Source of the DNA: Nitrospirales bacterium
GTDB lineage: Bacteria; Nitrospirota; Nitrospiria; Nitrospirales; UBA8639
Reading direction: 5' to 3'
NCBI GenBank assembly: GCA_020027535.1
Contig: JAHRAK010000135.1
Location: forward strand, 1-64,000
Length of the DNA stretch: 64,000 nt
Shown: piece after piece, positions 30,538 to 41,375 of the stretch
How positions within the stretch are numbered: position 1 is the stretch's first letter
Layout: each line of letters starts with the position of its first letter
The notes under the pieces: model-generated
What the model saw: only the letters and a program-made list of their open reading frames with translations
Database searches by the model: none
Told to the model about the DNA's origin: nothing
Translations under genes and position numbers: made by a program

Positions 30538-30595
30538 GCGCGCCGTTACCCCAATCGGCCTCGGCTTTTTCACACACAAGCATTGGTGTTACTGC

Positions 30596-31321
30596 TTATT
30601 TGGTTGCCGTCATGATAATTTGACGAAGCCCTGATGAATGCTCATTCTTGACGGACTTGATCACAAGAATATCCACGGGCCGAACTTTTTTCCCGTAATA
30701 GGCTTCATTGGAATCATCGTCTGCATAGATAATCGATCCTTCCAATGAGATACCCGCATAGGCCCCTTTTGAACGCGAAAACGACAGAAAGTCGGCATTC
30801 AAATTTGCCGAAGTCGCGCCCTCGACTCCGGCTCCATAGGGTCCGACTGCAATGGAGGCATCCCCGCCGAGTTTAAAGGATGAGGAATAGAGCTTTTCGA
30901 CTGCCCCTTGGGTCATGGCCAGGATGATGACTTCCGAGGCTTCCCCACCGAATTGAAATCCAAAACTGAGTCCGCCCAATACGTAAAAAGCCGGTTCGCT
31001 CCACTTCCCCGTCTGTGTATCACGGGCGACCAGAACACCGCTTCCTCCATCCGCACCAAAGAAGAAGGCAGCCTTCAATTGTTGAGGAAAAATCAAGAGG
31101 GCTTTGGCGTCTTTGACGTGATCCTGAAACCAGGTAAAATTCGGATCGCCCATAAAACTTTCAATAGTGTGCGTGGCTTTTTCTACGAGTTGTTGCTCGT
31201 CCAGGCCGTTGGCCCAGGCAGGGGTCCAACAGAAGCAAATGAAAAGAAGTGTCGTCATCCACAAGAATAACGGTTTCTTTTTTGCGTGTCGTTGTATGTC
31301 GGACTGGGTTTTCTGTGTCAT
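30596..31321 (-). CDS. SYLF/Ysc84-domain lipid-binding exported protein
   Basis: Signal peptide; DAKALLIFPQQLKAAFFFGADGGSGVLVARD...SFGFQFGGEASEVIILAMTQGAVEKL...IAVGPYGAGVEG. Confidence 0.85.
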   Translation of the reverse strand: MTQKTQSDIQRHAKKKPLFLWMTTLLFICFCWTPAWANGLDEQQLVEKATHTIESFMGDPNFTWFQDHVKDAKALLIFPQQLKAAFFFGADGGSGVLVARDTQTGKWSEPAFYVLGGLSFGFQFGGEASEVIILAMTQGAVEKLYSSSFKLGGDASIAVGPYGAGVEGATSANLNADFLSFSRSKGAYAGISLEGSIIYADDDSNEAYYGKKVRPVDILVIKSVKNEHSSGLRQIIMTATK

Positions 31322-31521
31322 GGATTGTCCCTCCGTGAACCCATAATGAAATGAACGATATAATCTATTGTCCCGCATTTTCGAAAAAAAGCAAGAAAGA
31401 TCCATCAGCCTGTGGTCAAATGAATGTCCCGGGCTTTATGAACGAAAGGAGTCTTACAAAACACGCCACAACCCAAAAAGTTGGCAAAGGCACGTCTTTA
31501 TGAACCGGAATGCAAGCAGGC

Positions 31522-31944
31522 TCATTCCCCCATGACTTGTACGACAATCTCTCGAGAGCGTGCCCGTGTATCGAAATCGAGAATGACGATTTCCTGCCAC
31601 GTCCCTAAAAGCAATTGGTGGTCGGCAAAAGGAATAGTGAGGGATGGCCCTTGGATTTGGCCTCGCAGATGACTGTGCCCGTTGTTTTCCCCGGGATTCC
31701 TGGTGTTATGCTGCCAGGTGGAGTCTGCGGGAACCAGACTGTCCCAGACGGTTTTGGTGTCGGCGCGCAAGCCGGGTTCATCCTCGATGATCAGAACCGA
31801 GGCGGTGGTATGTTTCACGAATATGGTGACAATGCCGGCTTGCATGGGCGTGGAGGCAAGAAATTGACGAACGGGCTCGGAGATGTTTTCAATCTGCGAG
31901 TGGCCTTGCATCGTGACTGAAAAGTTGTGCGTCATGACGGGCAT
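31522..31944 (-). CDS. YjbQ family (UPF0047) protein
   Basis: GIVTIFVKHTTASVLIIEDEPGLRAD...HNTRNPGENNGHSHLRGQIQGPSLTIPFADHQLLLGTWQEIVILDFD. Confidence 0.92.
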   Translation of the reverse strand: MPVMTHNFSVTMQGHSQIENISEPVRQFLASTPMQAGIVTIFVKHTTASVLIIEDEPGLRADTKTVWDSLVPADSTWQHNTRNPGENNGHSHLRGQIQGPSLTIPFADHQLLLGTWQEIVILDFDTRARSREIVVQVMGE

Positions 31945-31954
31945 TGGATTTTAC

Positions 31955-32842
31955 CTATTGGAGGGATCGAAGAAATTGTTGTTCTCGTCGCGATAATATC
32001 CCGCCTCGGGCTGCTTTGAGAATGGGGTCGAAGAGCCCGGAGGCTGTTAATTGCCGAACGGCTTTGACCACCTTTGCGCGTAATCGGCCTTGCCGTTTTA
32101 ATGAGTCAAGGTAGCGAAAGGCCTCACGAAAGCTTTCTTTGGAGCGAACGTAGTAGTCTGTTCCTCGCCGGCGATTGCTGTAGGCTTCCAACTGTTCGCA
32201 AGCGACAAGAATTTCCCCGAGTTCCCTGACCCATTCCGGAGATTTTGCCAGTTTTTCAGGGTAATAATAATACAACGTCACCTGCTCCATCCACGGCAAC
32301 CAACGAATTCCCAGGCTTTCCAACAGGGGTTTGACCCTTTTGAGTTGCCGGCGATGGCGACGTGCAAATCCCAAACGCATTTCGACTTGCTCGCATGCCC
32401 ACTCCGTGAGCGGCAATCCTTCTTCGGCCAATGACTGTCCATACGTCTTTACAAACGTTTCGGTCTCTCTGCCATAACTCGAATGGGGGTGTCGCGACCG
32501 CCATTCGGCGGGTCTCGTCGGAATATTCCGGCTACGTGCCCAGGACCATATTTTGCCGAAAAGCCGGCGGTCAAGCCCGGCTCTTCCCAAATCATGAAGC
32601 AGACAGGCGATTTGAAATTGACGGACTCGTGAGTGTTCATACGAGAGGTGTTGGGCAACAACCGCACACATCTTCGCCGTTCGAAAGGCATGTGCCTTGT
32701 CATATCCTCTGATAATGGCATGAGATTTAAGCGGGTGAGGGTAGTCATAACATTTCAGCAGCGTACCGGCTAAGGATGGCGACACGAGAAGATACGTGTA
32801 TGAAGATTGCAAGGCAGACGTGGTTCGAGAAGTCGATCTCAT
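31955..32842 (-). CDS. HD-domain protein
   Basis: KAHAFRTAKMCAVVAQHL...RQFQIACLLHDLGRAGLD. Confidence 0.75.
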   Translation of the reverse strand: MRSTSRTTSALQSSYTYLLVSPSLAGTLLKCYDYPHPLKSHAIIRGYDKAHAFRTAKMCAVVAQHLSYEHSRVRQFQIACLLHDLGRAGLDRRLFGKIWSWARSRNIPTRPAEWRSRHPHSSYGRETETFVKTYGQSLAEEGLPLTEWACEQVEMRLGFARRHRRQLKRVKPLLESLGIRWLPWMEQVTLYYYYPEKLAKSPEWVRELGEILVACEQLEAYSNRRRGTDYYVRSKESFREAFRYLDSLKRQGRLRAKVVKAVRQLTASGLFDPILKAARGGILSRREQQFLRSLQ

Positions 32843-33030
32843 GGCCCGTGAACTGCCGATAGAATAACGAGTGAACTTTCGTTAGAATGGGGAAGGACCA
32901 TAACGGTGAAATCCTCAGACTGTCAAGAAAACGCTGAGGTGACGCTGTGTAAACCAACGCGGCATCTTTGCGAAAACGCCGATTGGTTCGCCCCCTGAAA
33001 TCCGTGACCGTCAAAGTCAAGCATAAACAA

Positions 33031-36000
33031 ATGCCTTCCAAGCGCAAGCGTCTGATTTCCAGCCTGTTTCTCGTCATCATTCTCTGTGTCGTGGGTGTCG
33101 TGTACGTTGCGACGTTCCACATGGAGGACTTGCAACGAATGGTTCGAGAGCTCGTAGTAAGATCCTTTGGCGAACACGTCGTCGTTGAACACATGCAAGT
33201 AAGCTTTTTCCCGTATCCCCAGTTGGAACTGACGGGTATCAGTATCAATGATCCCAAACAGGGCACCCCGATTTTTCGGGCCTCTCATATTCAACTGGAT
33301 TTAAGTTTTTTGTCACTGATGCAGGATACGTTCATGCCGAATGCATTGATGATCGAAAATGCCTTTCTTGATCTTAAACGAAATGAAAAAGGGCAATGGA
33401 ACTACCGGAACATTCTTCAACAGGAAACAACCGATCAGGTGGGGATAGGGACTTGGCTCTCGGGGCGTTCATTAAAATTAACCAACGGATCAGTCCATCT
33501 GGAGGATCGATACCGCCGCGAATCCGCGTTCATCGTCCATGCGGAAGAAGTGGAATTGCAAGTGGAGCAACTCGTGCTGGATGGTCCCACGGAAGTGTTT
33601 CTTTCCGCACGATTGTCCGAATGGGACGCGGGATCCGTCATCTCTTCCTACGGGACCCTCCAGCATATCGGCGGGTTTCTCGGAGTCGGATCAACGGCAC
33701 GGCATAACGCTTCTCCTCAATTCGATCTCCACACCCGCATAGACCTTGATCGGAAAACGCTTCTACAACTGGCCGATCTTTTTGAAGTACGTGGGGTGCC
33801 GGCCGGGTTCCAAGGTCGAACCAAGGCCCAAGGGCATATCCATTTTGCTCCGGGCCGTGAGGGATATGATTTGGTCTTGTCCGATCTTGTGGTTCTGACG
33901 GACAGCATTGACCTCAATGCAGAAGTGAGCGTGACGGGTTTATTGCGGCCTGAGCCTCCAATGTTCTCCGGTCAATGGACGAGTGGCCCCGTGGCTATTC
34001 AGCATCTACCACATTTGCTTCCGGCAGAACTTGTCCCCTCAGAACTCTATGATGCCATTCATCGTCAAACCATCAGTGGAAAAGTACAGGCAATTTCAGC
34101 AACGTTTACCGGTTCTGCCCGTCCGGAAGTCGGGTATTCTCTAACGGGAAAGTTTCAATTTTCGGAAGGAAGAGTGAGCTTGGGACCTGAGCGGGGAGCA
34201 ATCGAGGGAATCACATGTGCCATTCACATCCAGCCCGATGAGATTCAACTGTCTGACTTTTATGGCCAATATGAGGAAATTCCCGTGACTCAAGGCGACG
34301 GAACGATTGTTTTTACCGAACAGGGGCCATGGCTAACAACGGAATTCGGTGGAAAGGTGCCCTCAAAAAGATTCGTCGGTCTCATGCAAACCGTACTTGC
34401 ATTGGACACGTCACAGCACCCGATACAGTCCTTGCAAGGCAAGGCGGGGAGTGGATTGCTGACTCTACGATTTGCGGGGCCCCTCAAGGATCCTCAAGCC
34501 ATAACGTTTCAAGGTGCCGAGTATCGTCCTGAACGTATCGCCGTACAACTTCCCGGATTACGGGCCCCTCTTACCCAAGTCGAGGGAACGCTTGTATTTT
34601 CCAAAAAGCATCTTCGCTTTGAGAATGTCATGGGGCTCTACGGACAAAGCAATTTTCAAATCGAAGGAAAGATGAAATTTGAAGAACAACTCTCCCTTGA
34701 GGACGTGAGAATTCAGGGTCGTTTCAGTGACAACGATTTATTGAATCTTTTTCCCGGCCCAACCCTTTCAGCGCAAAAGTTTATTTCGGGCAAGACGGAT
34801 TACCTCGTCATAGTCAACGGCAAACTGCAAAATCCTATCATGCGAGGAAGAGTGACACTCCAAGGATTGGAAATTCTTCTGCCGGGGATCCTCTACAAAC
34901 CCCAAACCCTTGCCGGCAGTCTGGATTTTCACGTTCAGGTGGGCAAAAACCATCGCTTCACGTTTGAGCGCATGATCCTGACCCTTCCCTCTGTCCGCTT
35001 CGCGGGGCAGGGAGAGTTTCAATACGATCAAACGTTGACCTTCAATGCTTCGCTGAAGGCTGAACCGATACGCTTCGAGTTGTTGCCGCCGGAGCTTGAA
35101 TTATTTGATAAAACGATTTCTTCCGGAACCCTGGAAGGGTTGGTCAATCTTCGAGGAGCGGGGAGTGATTGGAGGTCATGGAACAAGTCAGGATGGGTAG
35201 CGTTAACGAATGGAGTCGTCGAAGTCGAAGGGATAAGGTCACCGATTTCGCAGGTGGTGCTTCAAGTGAAACTGGATGGACATACCGCTGAGCTGAAGCA
35301 GCTTCGATGGAATTTGGAGGAAAGCCAAGCTCAAGTCACGGGAATCATCCGCACGTGGGACAGGAAACCGAAAATGAACCTGGCACTGACTGCGCCCCAA
35401 TTCAATATCGATCTTCTGCTACCAAAAGAACAACAATCTCCTCTTCGAGAGTTTTTGAAAAAAATCGCCAACACAGTCAAAGTCGTAGGCGCCCTGCGAT
35501 TCGATCGTGCGTCGTACAAAAACTTGCATTTTCGGAAATTAACCGGCCAATTGCGGATAGAGAACGGTAGAATTCGCGTCGATCGCATTCGGGGGAAAGC
35601 CGACAACGGGACCATTCAAGGACGACTTTTAGTCCATCTGCCCGTTCAACAGCCTGCCATGATGAAAACGTGGTTTAAGGCACACTCGATTCCCCTGTTA
35701 GCCTTGGAACGAACCTTTTTTGATGAGAAAACGCTCGACAAACGATTGATGACGGGCCTGCTGTCCGCGGAAGGCACACTTCAAGGAGATGGCAAGAATC
35801 CTCTCGGCGTGCTTCCGACTCTCAAGGGAACACTGAAACTCTCAATCGTAGATGGCAGGATCAAAAGAGGTATCGTGATTCCAAAAATATTGGCCTTCAT
35901 GAACCTGCCGAGCATGTTGCAGGGGACGGTTGACCTTGAGAAAGACGGCTATCCCTTTGACCGACAAGCCGGAACCTTTGCCATAGCCGATGGCCGAGTT

Positions 36001-36417
36001 GTCTCAAAAGACATTGTCATGGATGGACCGATTCTGAAGATGACGGCCGCGGGGCAGTACGACCTGGTGAACGATAAGTTGGACGTCGTGACCGCGGCCA
36101 GCCCCTTAGGCCCGTATTTTGAGCTTCTTCAACAAATTCCGTTATTGCATCTGTTACTTGACGGAGAAGAACGGGGAGTCGACTTGGCCATGTTTTCAGT
36201 CAAAGGCTCGCTTCATGCTCCGGCGATCGAGCCGATGGCTGTGGAATCCGTGGCGTTCGGAATAACGGGATTTGCCAAATTGGCCCTGACGATTTTGAAA
36301 AATACGCTCACTTTGCCACAAAAAATATTGTTCCCTGAAGACAATAAAGAACCCGGTTCCCAATTGAATGATCCCAAAGAGCAAAAGTCTGAGGATACGG
36401 ACATGGAAAGTTATTGA
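33031..36417 (+). CDS. AsmA-family large periplasmic protein
   Basis: ~1130 aa, N-terminal TM, YPQLELTGISINDPKQGTPIFRASHIQLDLSFLSLM, C-terminal AsmA-like region LPSMLQGTVDLEKDGYPFDRQAGTFAIADG; start codon uncertain (ORF opens at 32968). Confidence 0.82.
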   Translation: MPSKRKRLISSLFLVIILCVVGVVYVATFHMEDLQRMVRELVVRSFGEHVVVEHMQVSFFPYPQLELTGISINDPKQGTPIFRASHIQLDLSFLSLMQDTFMPNALMIENAFLDLKRNEKGQWNYRNILQQETTDQVGIGTWLSGRSLKLTNGSVHLEDRYRRESAFIVHAEEVELQVEQLVLDGPTEVFLSARLSEWDAGSVISSYGTLQHIGGFLGVGSTARHNASPQFDLHTRIDLDRKTLLQLADLFEVRGVPAGFQGRTKAQGHIHFAPGREGYDLVLSDLVVLTDSIDLNAEVSVTGLLRPEPPMFSGQWTSGPVAIQHLPHLLPAELVPSELYDAIHRQTISGKVQAISATFTGSARPEVGYSLTGKFQFSEGRVSLGPERGAIEGITCAIHIQPDEIQLSDFYGQYEEIPVTQGDGTIVFTEQGPWLTTEFGGKVPSKRFVGLMQTVLALDTSQHPIQSLQGKAGSGLLTLRFAGPLKDPQAITFQGAEYRPERIAVQLPGLRAPLTQVEGTLVFSKKHLRFENVMGLYGQSNFQIEGKMKFEEQLSLEDVRIQGRFSDNDLLNLFPGPTLSAQKFISGKTDYLVIVNGKLQNPIMRGRVTLQGLEILLPGILYKPQTLAGSLDFHVQVGKNHRFTFERMILTLPSVRFAGQGEFQYDQTLTFNASLKAEPIRFELLPPELELFDKTISSGTLEGLVNLRGAGSDWRSWNKSGWVALTNGVVEVEGIRSPISQVVLQVKLDGHTAELKQLRWNLEESQAQVTGIIRTWDRKPKMNLALTAPQFNIDLLLPKEQQSPLREFLKKIANTVKVVGALRFDRASYKNLHFRKLTGQLRIENGRIRVDRIRGKADNGTIQGRLLVHLPVQQPAMMKTWFKAHSIPLLALERTFFDEKTLDKRLMTGLLSAEGTLQGDGKNPLGVLPTLKGTLKLSIVDGRIKRGIVIPKILAFMNLPSMLQGTVDLEKDGYPFDRQAGTFAIADGRVVSKDIVMDGPILKMTAAGQYDLVNDKLDVVTAASPLGPYFELLQQIPLLHLLLDGEERGVDLAMFSVKGSLHAPAIEPMAVESVAFGITGFAKLALTILKNTLTLPQKILFPEDNKEPGSQLNDPKEQKSEDTDMESY

Positions 36418-36529
36418 ACGTTTCTCGTCACAGGGCCTTCCGGTCCTTCAGCAACGGACTGTCCACCATTGTCCCGTCTCCTCTCTCCCCAAAAGGCTGA
36501 AAAGCAGAAGGGCCTCTCTCTGATTTCCA

Positions 36530-36985
36530 TTGGCAGATGATATGGGGAAAGCATACCGGTTTCGCGACGAGATCGTCCTGGGCGACCTTGCTTTTGAAGC
36601 CACCGGTGATTCGGTGTCCGAGTTGTTTGCGGCTGCGGCATTGGCCGTGATCGAAGCAATGGTGGATCCCCTGAGCGTGGAGACGAGTTGGACGCAAGAG
36701 GTTCGGCTTTCCGAAGCTGAAATAGCAGATTTGCTTTTCGAATGGTTGAACGCCATTGTGTTTATCAAGGATACGGAAGGGGTGGTGTTTCATGACGTCC
36801 GGGCAACGGTGATCCGTGATTCAGAGAAGAACCCGTGGCATCTTGAGGCCGTACTTATCGGTGACCGGGTTGATGCCACCCGACAGGATTTACGAACCGA
36901 CGTCAAGGCGGTGACCAAACATTTGTATGAAGTCAGACAACAAGAAGAAGGGGCCTGGTATGCTCACGTGGTTCTAGACGTGTAA
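36530..36985 (+). CDS. Archease
   Basis: GDLAFEATGDSVSELFAAAALAVIEAM...LFEWLNAIVFIKDTEG...VDATRQDLRTDVKAVTKHLYEV; next to rtcB. Start may be ATG 36542. Confidence 0.87.
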   Translation: MADDMGKAYRFRDEIVLGDLAFEATGDSVSELFAAAALAVIEAMVDPLSVETSWTQEVRLSEAEIADLLFEWLNAIVFIKDTEGVVFHDVRATVIRDSEKNPWHLEAVLIGDRVDATRQDLRTDVKAVTKHLYEVRQQEEGAWYAHVVLDV

Positions 36986-37070
36986 CACGATTCAATGAAT
37001 TTGCCAGACTCGACTTTTGCATGAATAGCTTGAACGGCAACCGAAAATACTTATTGAGGTTTTGCGTTTC

Positions 37071-38522
37071 ATGAAACTCGCCACTGCAATGAAGGTCAAT
37101 CGGCTCACCGACGTCGTGTGGGAAATTCCAGAAACGGAAAAGTCCGACATGCTGGTTCCCGCCAGAATTTATGGAACGGAAAAGGTTCTCAGGGCAATGG
37201 ATGCCGGCGTGTTTGAGCAAGTGACGAACGTGGCGTGTTTGCCAGGGATTCAACGGTATGCCCTGTGTATGCTGGACGGACATTGGGGCTATGGATTTCC
37301 CATCGGGGGCGTTGCGGCATTCGACGTTGAGAAGGGTATTATTTCTCCGGGCGGTGTAGGTTATGATATCAATTGCGGAATGCGGCTGATCCGTACGGAT
37401 TTGACGCTGGCCGACGTGAAACCGCGGTTGGATGCCCTGATGACGGAGTTGTTTCGCACGGTCCCTGCCGGCGTCGGGTCGAAAGGCTTCGTGAATCTGT
37501 CCCGTCGGACCTTTCAGGAAGTGATGCAGAAAGGAGCACGATGGAGCGTCAAACAAGGGTATGGATGGGACAGTGATCTCGCCCATACGGAAGAAGAGGG
37601 CTGTCTGACGGAGGCCGACCCCGAACACGTTTCTGAACACGCCTGCCAGCGGGGAATGGGGCAATTGGGCACATTGGGATCGGGGAATCATTACCTTGAA
37701 GTCCAAGTGGTCAGGAATGACCGCATTTACGATCGACACGTGGCTGAACAATTCGGCATTCATGGAGATGACCAAATTGTGATCATGGTTCATTGTGGGT
37801 CTCGAGGCCTTGGGCACCAAGTCGGCACCGATTATGTACGGATCTTTGAAAAGGCCATGAAACGCTATGGCATCACCGTGAAGGATCAACAATTGGCCTG
37901 TGCGCCTTATCAGTCACCGGAGGGGCAGAACTATTTTTCGGCTATGAACTGTGCGGCAAACACGGCCTTTGCCAATCGGCAGGTTATTGCCCATCAAATT
38001 CGCGAAGCTTTTCGGACGGTGTTCCAACAATCCCCCGAGAGGCTCGGCATGCGCCAAGTCTATGACGTGGCCCATAATATCGCCAAAGTGGAACGTTATG
38101 AAAAGACGCCATTCCTGGTCCATCGTAAAGGCGCGACCCGGGCGTTTGGCCCGGGAAGTCCCGACGTGCCGGAACCATTCCGAAAAGTCGGCCAACCGGT
38201 GATCTGCGGCGGTTCCATGGAAATGGGGTCGTATCTGCTGGTGGGTACGGTGCAAGCCAATAAGGAATCCTTCGGATCTACGATGCATGGCGCCGGCCGG
38301 ACGATGTCTCGGGCGCAAGCAAAGCGAACGGTCCACGGGGCAACCCTTCAGCAAGCCATGGCCCAACGGGGCATCCTGGTGAAAACGGTCTCGATGTCGG
38401 GATTGGCCGAAGAAGCAGGAATCGCGTATAAGAATATTTCCGACGTCGTGGAGTCGGTGGATACTGCCGGGATCACCAGAAAAGTCGCCGAATTGCTGCC
38501 AATAGGTAACATTAAAGGATAA
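37071..38522 (+). CDS. rtcB: RNA-splicing ligase RtcB
   Basis: LPGIQRYALCMLDGHWGYGFPIGG, GGVGYDINCGMRLIRT, GTLGSGNHYLEVQ, HGAGRTMSRAQAKR. Confidence 0.96.
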   Translation: MKLATAMKVNRLTDVVWEIPETEKSDMLVPARIYGTEKVLRAMDAGVFEQVTNVACLPGIQRYALCMLDGHWGYGFPIGGVAAFDVEKGIISPGGVGYDINCGMRLIRTDLTLADVKPRLDALMTELFRTVPAGVGSKGFVNLSRRTFQEVMQKGARWSVKQGYGWDSDLAHTEEEGCLTEADPEHVSEHACQRGMGQLGTLGSGNHYLEVQVVRNDRIYDRHVAEQFGIHGDDQIVIMVHCGSRGLGHQVGTDYVRIFEKAMKRYGITVKDQQLACAPYQSPEGQNYFSAMNCAANTAFANRQVIAHQIREAFRTVFQQSPERLGMRQVYDVAHNIAKVERYEKTPFLVHRKGATRAFGPGSPDVPEPFRKVGQPVICGGSMEMGSYLLVGTVQANKESFGSTMHGAGRTMSRAQAKRTVHGATLQQAMAQRGILVKTVSMSGLAEEAGIAYKNISDVVESVDTAGITRKVAELLPIGNIKG

Positions 38523-38570
38523 GAAACCGGAAACCGGCATGTTTCACGAAATCGATAAAAGGTTTTGGAA

Positions 38571-39602
38571 ATGATCCCCACTGTGGAATGGAAAGAGGGG
38601 GGTGTGTGGCTCCTTGATCAAAGTCAGTTGCCCGGCCACACCAAACTGCTCGAGTGCAAAGACGTTGATGCCGTGGCATCCGCCATTCAAGAGCTGAAGG
38701 TGCGAGGGGCGCCTGCCATTGGCGTGACCGCAGCCATGGGGGTCGCATTGGGAGCGCAATCCGTATTCGAGAGCGCTGTCTCGACGTTTGAACAAAAAGT
38801 TCTGGCCATTTGCGATCAATTAGCTGCAACTCGACCCACGGCCGTGAATCTTTTTTGGGCTCTTGCGCGCATGAAAGACGTAGTACGGGAAAACTGCGAC
38901 CGCACGGTGCCTGAAATCCAATCTCGACTCGTACAGGAAGCGTTGGCCATTCAACGGGAAGACATTGCGATGTGTAAGGCCATGGGCCAAAAAGGAGCCT
39001 GCCTCATCAAGGATGGACATAACATCTTAACGCACTGTAATGCAGGGGCCTTGGCAACTGCCGGATATGGTACGGCTTTGGGAGTGGTCAGGGCGGCGTC
39101 GGGGCAGAGGAAAAAGGTTCACGTTTTTGTGAATGAAACCCGGCCTGTCCTTCAAGGGGCCCGGTTGACGGCTTGGGAGTTGATGGAAGACGGCATTCCC
39201 GTCACCCTGATCACGGACAGTATGGCCGGAGTCGTCATGCAGCAAGGGAAAATTGATCTGTGCGTGGTCGGTGCCGACCGGATTGCTGCCAACGGCGACG
39301 TGGCGAATAAAATCGGGACGTATGCCGTCGCGGTCCTCGCCAAGGCCCATGGCATCCCCTTTTACGTTGCGGCACCTTCTTCTACCATCGACGTTTCGAC
39401 GCCATCCGGTTCCGCTATTCCTATTGAAGAACGTCCCGGTCATGAAGTGACGACCATCAATGGAGAGACATGGATTGCCCCAAGAGGCGTGGCCGTCTTT
39501 AATCCGGCCTTTGACGTGACTCCTGCCGAGTATGTCACCGGGATCATTACGGAGCAGGGGGTCGTGACTCCAAACCGGATTGCAGAACACTTTAAACGCT
39601 GA
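38571..39602 (+). CDS. mtnA: S-methyl-5-thioribose-1-phosphate isomerase
   Basis: [76 protein letters not shown]. Confidence 0.95.
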   Translation: MIPTVEWKEGGVWLLDQSQLPGHTKLLECKDVDAVASAIQELKVRGAPAIGVTAAMGVALGAQSVFESAVSTFEQKVLAICDQLAATRPTAVNLFWALARMKDVVRENCDRTVPEIQSRLVQEALAIQREDIAMCKAMGQKGACLIKDGHNILTHCNAGALATAGYGTALGVVRAASGQRKKVHVFVNETRPVLQGARLTAWELMEDGIPVTLITDSMAGVVMQQGKIDLCVVGADRIAANGDVANKIGTYAVAVLAKAHGIPFYVAAPSSTIDVSTPSGSAIPIEERPGHEVTTINGETWIAPRGVAVFNPAFDVTPAEYVTGIITEQGVVTPNRIAEHFKR

Positions 39603-39650
39603 AGGAAGATCCGGCTTCGCCTAAGGCACCTCTGAGGCGCAAGGTGGACC

Positions 39651-40034
39651 ATGAGAAACGAAGTTCCCAATAAGCCACGATCCGGATTCCTTATTTATGA
39701 CTCCCATTGTCGTCTTTGCGTGACAGTGACGCGGAAATTAGAGCAGTCTTCCGAAGATATTCAGTTTGTACCTTATGAAAGTCAAAAGGCTGCCGAATGT
39801 CTGGGAAAAAGCCATCAACCCGGATGTCGGCCTTCCATGGCCTATTGGGTCGATGAGAAGGGAACGGTTGTTGGTGGGCTGGAAGCGTTTCTTCCGTTTC
39901 TTCATGGACTGACGGGCGGAAAAATCTTCATGTTTTTCTGGAGGTTCCGCGCATGGCGTCAAATCATGATTGCACTATATGAATGTGTGGCCAAGCATCG
40001 CTATCGTTGGTTTGGTGTGAGTGAGAAATCCTAG
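39651..40034 (+). CDS. Thiol-disulfide oxidoreductase DCC/DUF393 family protein
   Basis: FLIYDSHCRLCVTVTRKLEQ (DxxCxxC), ...GGLEAFLPFLHGL. Confidence 0.8.
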   Translation: MRNEVPNKPRSGFLIYDSHCRLCVTVTRKLEQSSEDIQFVPYESQKAAECLGKSHQPGCRPSMAYWVDEKGTVVGGLEAFLPFLHGLTGGKIFMFFWRFRAWRQIMIALYECVAKHRYRWFGVSEKS

Positions 40035-40071
40035 TTAATGATCCAAACCCCTGTTTATAGCCGGGCCAATC

Positions 40072-40695
40072 TCAGGAGGATTCCTCAGGAAGGCGAAACT
40101 TGAGCACCTGTCCTTGGACTTCGACTTTTTCCAGAAATTCCTCGAAGCCCTCCGCGAGCACTTCTCCGATAAGTTTTTCCATATCCTCTTCAGCGAAGAA
40201 CACTTCATTGTCCGTTCCGCCAACCCCGATAGCGATCCGGACGGTACTTTCGTCGGCTGCGTTATGGACCGTAAATGCCATGATCGTGTCAACTTCGAGG
40301 AAAGTGGAAAGAGGTCTATCGGTAGCCCGTACCGTGAACTTTTGGATGGCCGGCTCAATGCTGACATCGGCGGGTCCTGCGCCATTGGCCGGTTTGGCAG
40401 AAAGTCCCGCTTGATTCAAAAACTCGACGAAAGAACGCGTGACGCGTTGACTGAGAGTGCCGTCCATCACGTCAAAATACGTTTGGCTTCCTCCTCCACG
40501 TGCCCGCATGCCCAAGTGTTCGGATGACTGTCGTCGATCATCGAATGGAGAAACCGAAACGGTAAGGGGAGAGCCTTTGGAATCAACTGCGGACTCGACG
40601 TGCTGGATACGTAATTTGACAATTTCTCCAGCCCCTTGACATCCGGAAATGAACAGAGCTGCCAAGAGGAATCCTGCAAGACACAATCGTTTCAT
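40072..40695 (-). CDS. Putative lipoprotein
   Basis: Lipobox LFISGCQG after a signal peptide. Confidence 0.7.
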   Translation of the reverse strand: MKRLCLAGFLLAALFISGCQGAGEIVKLRIQHVESAVDSKGSPLTVSVSPFDDRRQSSEHLGMRARGGGSQTYFDVMDGTLSQRVTRSFVEFLNQAGLSAKPANGAGPADVSIEPAIQKFTVRATDRPLSTFLEVDTIMAFTVHNAADESTVRIAIGVGGTDNEVFFAEEDMEKLIGEVLAEGFEEFLEKVEVQGQVLKFRLPEESS

Positions 40696-40900
40696 GAGGC
40701 GACACTCCTTTTTTCCTATGTGGTTCGACAAATGACGCTGCACGTCAATAGTACATTCTTGATAACGGTTTCGGCACTCAATTTTTTACCCAACAGTTAT
40801 CCGATAACACTATGACAAGCCAACAAGAAAATACAAGCGTTATCTTGCGCAATAAGGTATAAACTGTAACATTTGACTTTCATGACGGCTCCTTGACACT

Positions 40901-41314
40901 ATGAGGTGCCGTTTTTCATCCCTTTATTTTCTCCTCATGTGGAATCGAAATTTTCTCTTTCGGGCTCATGAAGCCGTCCCGTTACCTGAAACGGAGAATG
41001 ACGTCTTTCATGAAACGGATCCGGCGCTGGACAGTTCAGGCTTGACCATGGACAAGTATATCTCGGTCTGGCTCCAGGGGGAGGGAGAAAACGACGAACC
41101 CTTGGCCTATACCAACGTCTACGTACGGACCGCCACGCTCGACCCTGTTAAAAAGGTCGGGTTTTTGCAGCCCTTGCAGGGCCGTTCCCACCAGATCAGA
41201 CAGATGCTCTCTCCTGAACAGAAAGCATTTTTGAAAGATTGGCTGAAAAACACGAACCCTACGGCATGGGAAGAATCCGACGAGTACTTTCAAAAAATAT
41301 TTGAATCCGAGTAG
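40901..41314 (+). CDS. Hypothetical protein
   Basis: 137-aa ORF, no family recognised; start uncertain. Confidence 0.45.
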   Translation: MRCRFSSLYFLLMWNRNFLFRAHEAVPLPETENDVFHETDPALDSSGLTMDKYISVWLQGEGENDEPLAYTNVYVRTATLDPVKKVGFLQPLQGRSHQIRQMLSPEQKAFLKDWLKNTNPTAWEESDEYFQKIFESE

Positions 41315-41375
41315 ACGGTTTTTCCCTGATACTATGCTCTGAGCCCTTCGTGTCGCTCCTTTCCCTTCGTTTTGT

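Noticed and set aside
36933-37892. 319-aa minus-strand ORF opposite rtcB
   Set aside because: Antisense to a clearly conserved rtcB; the translation shows no recognisable motif and reflects strand-complement codon bias.
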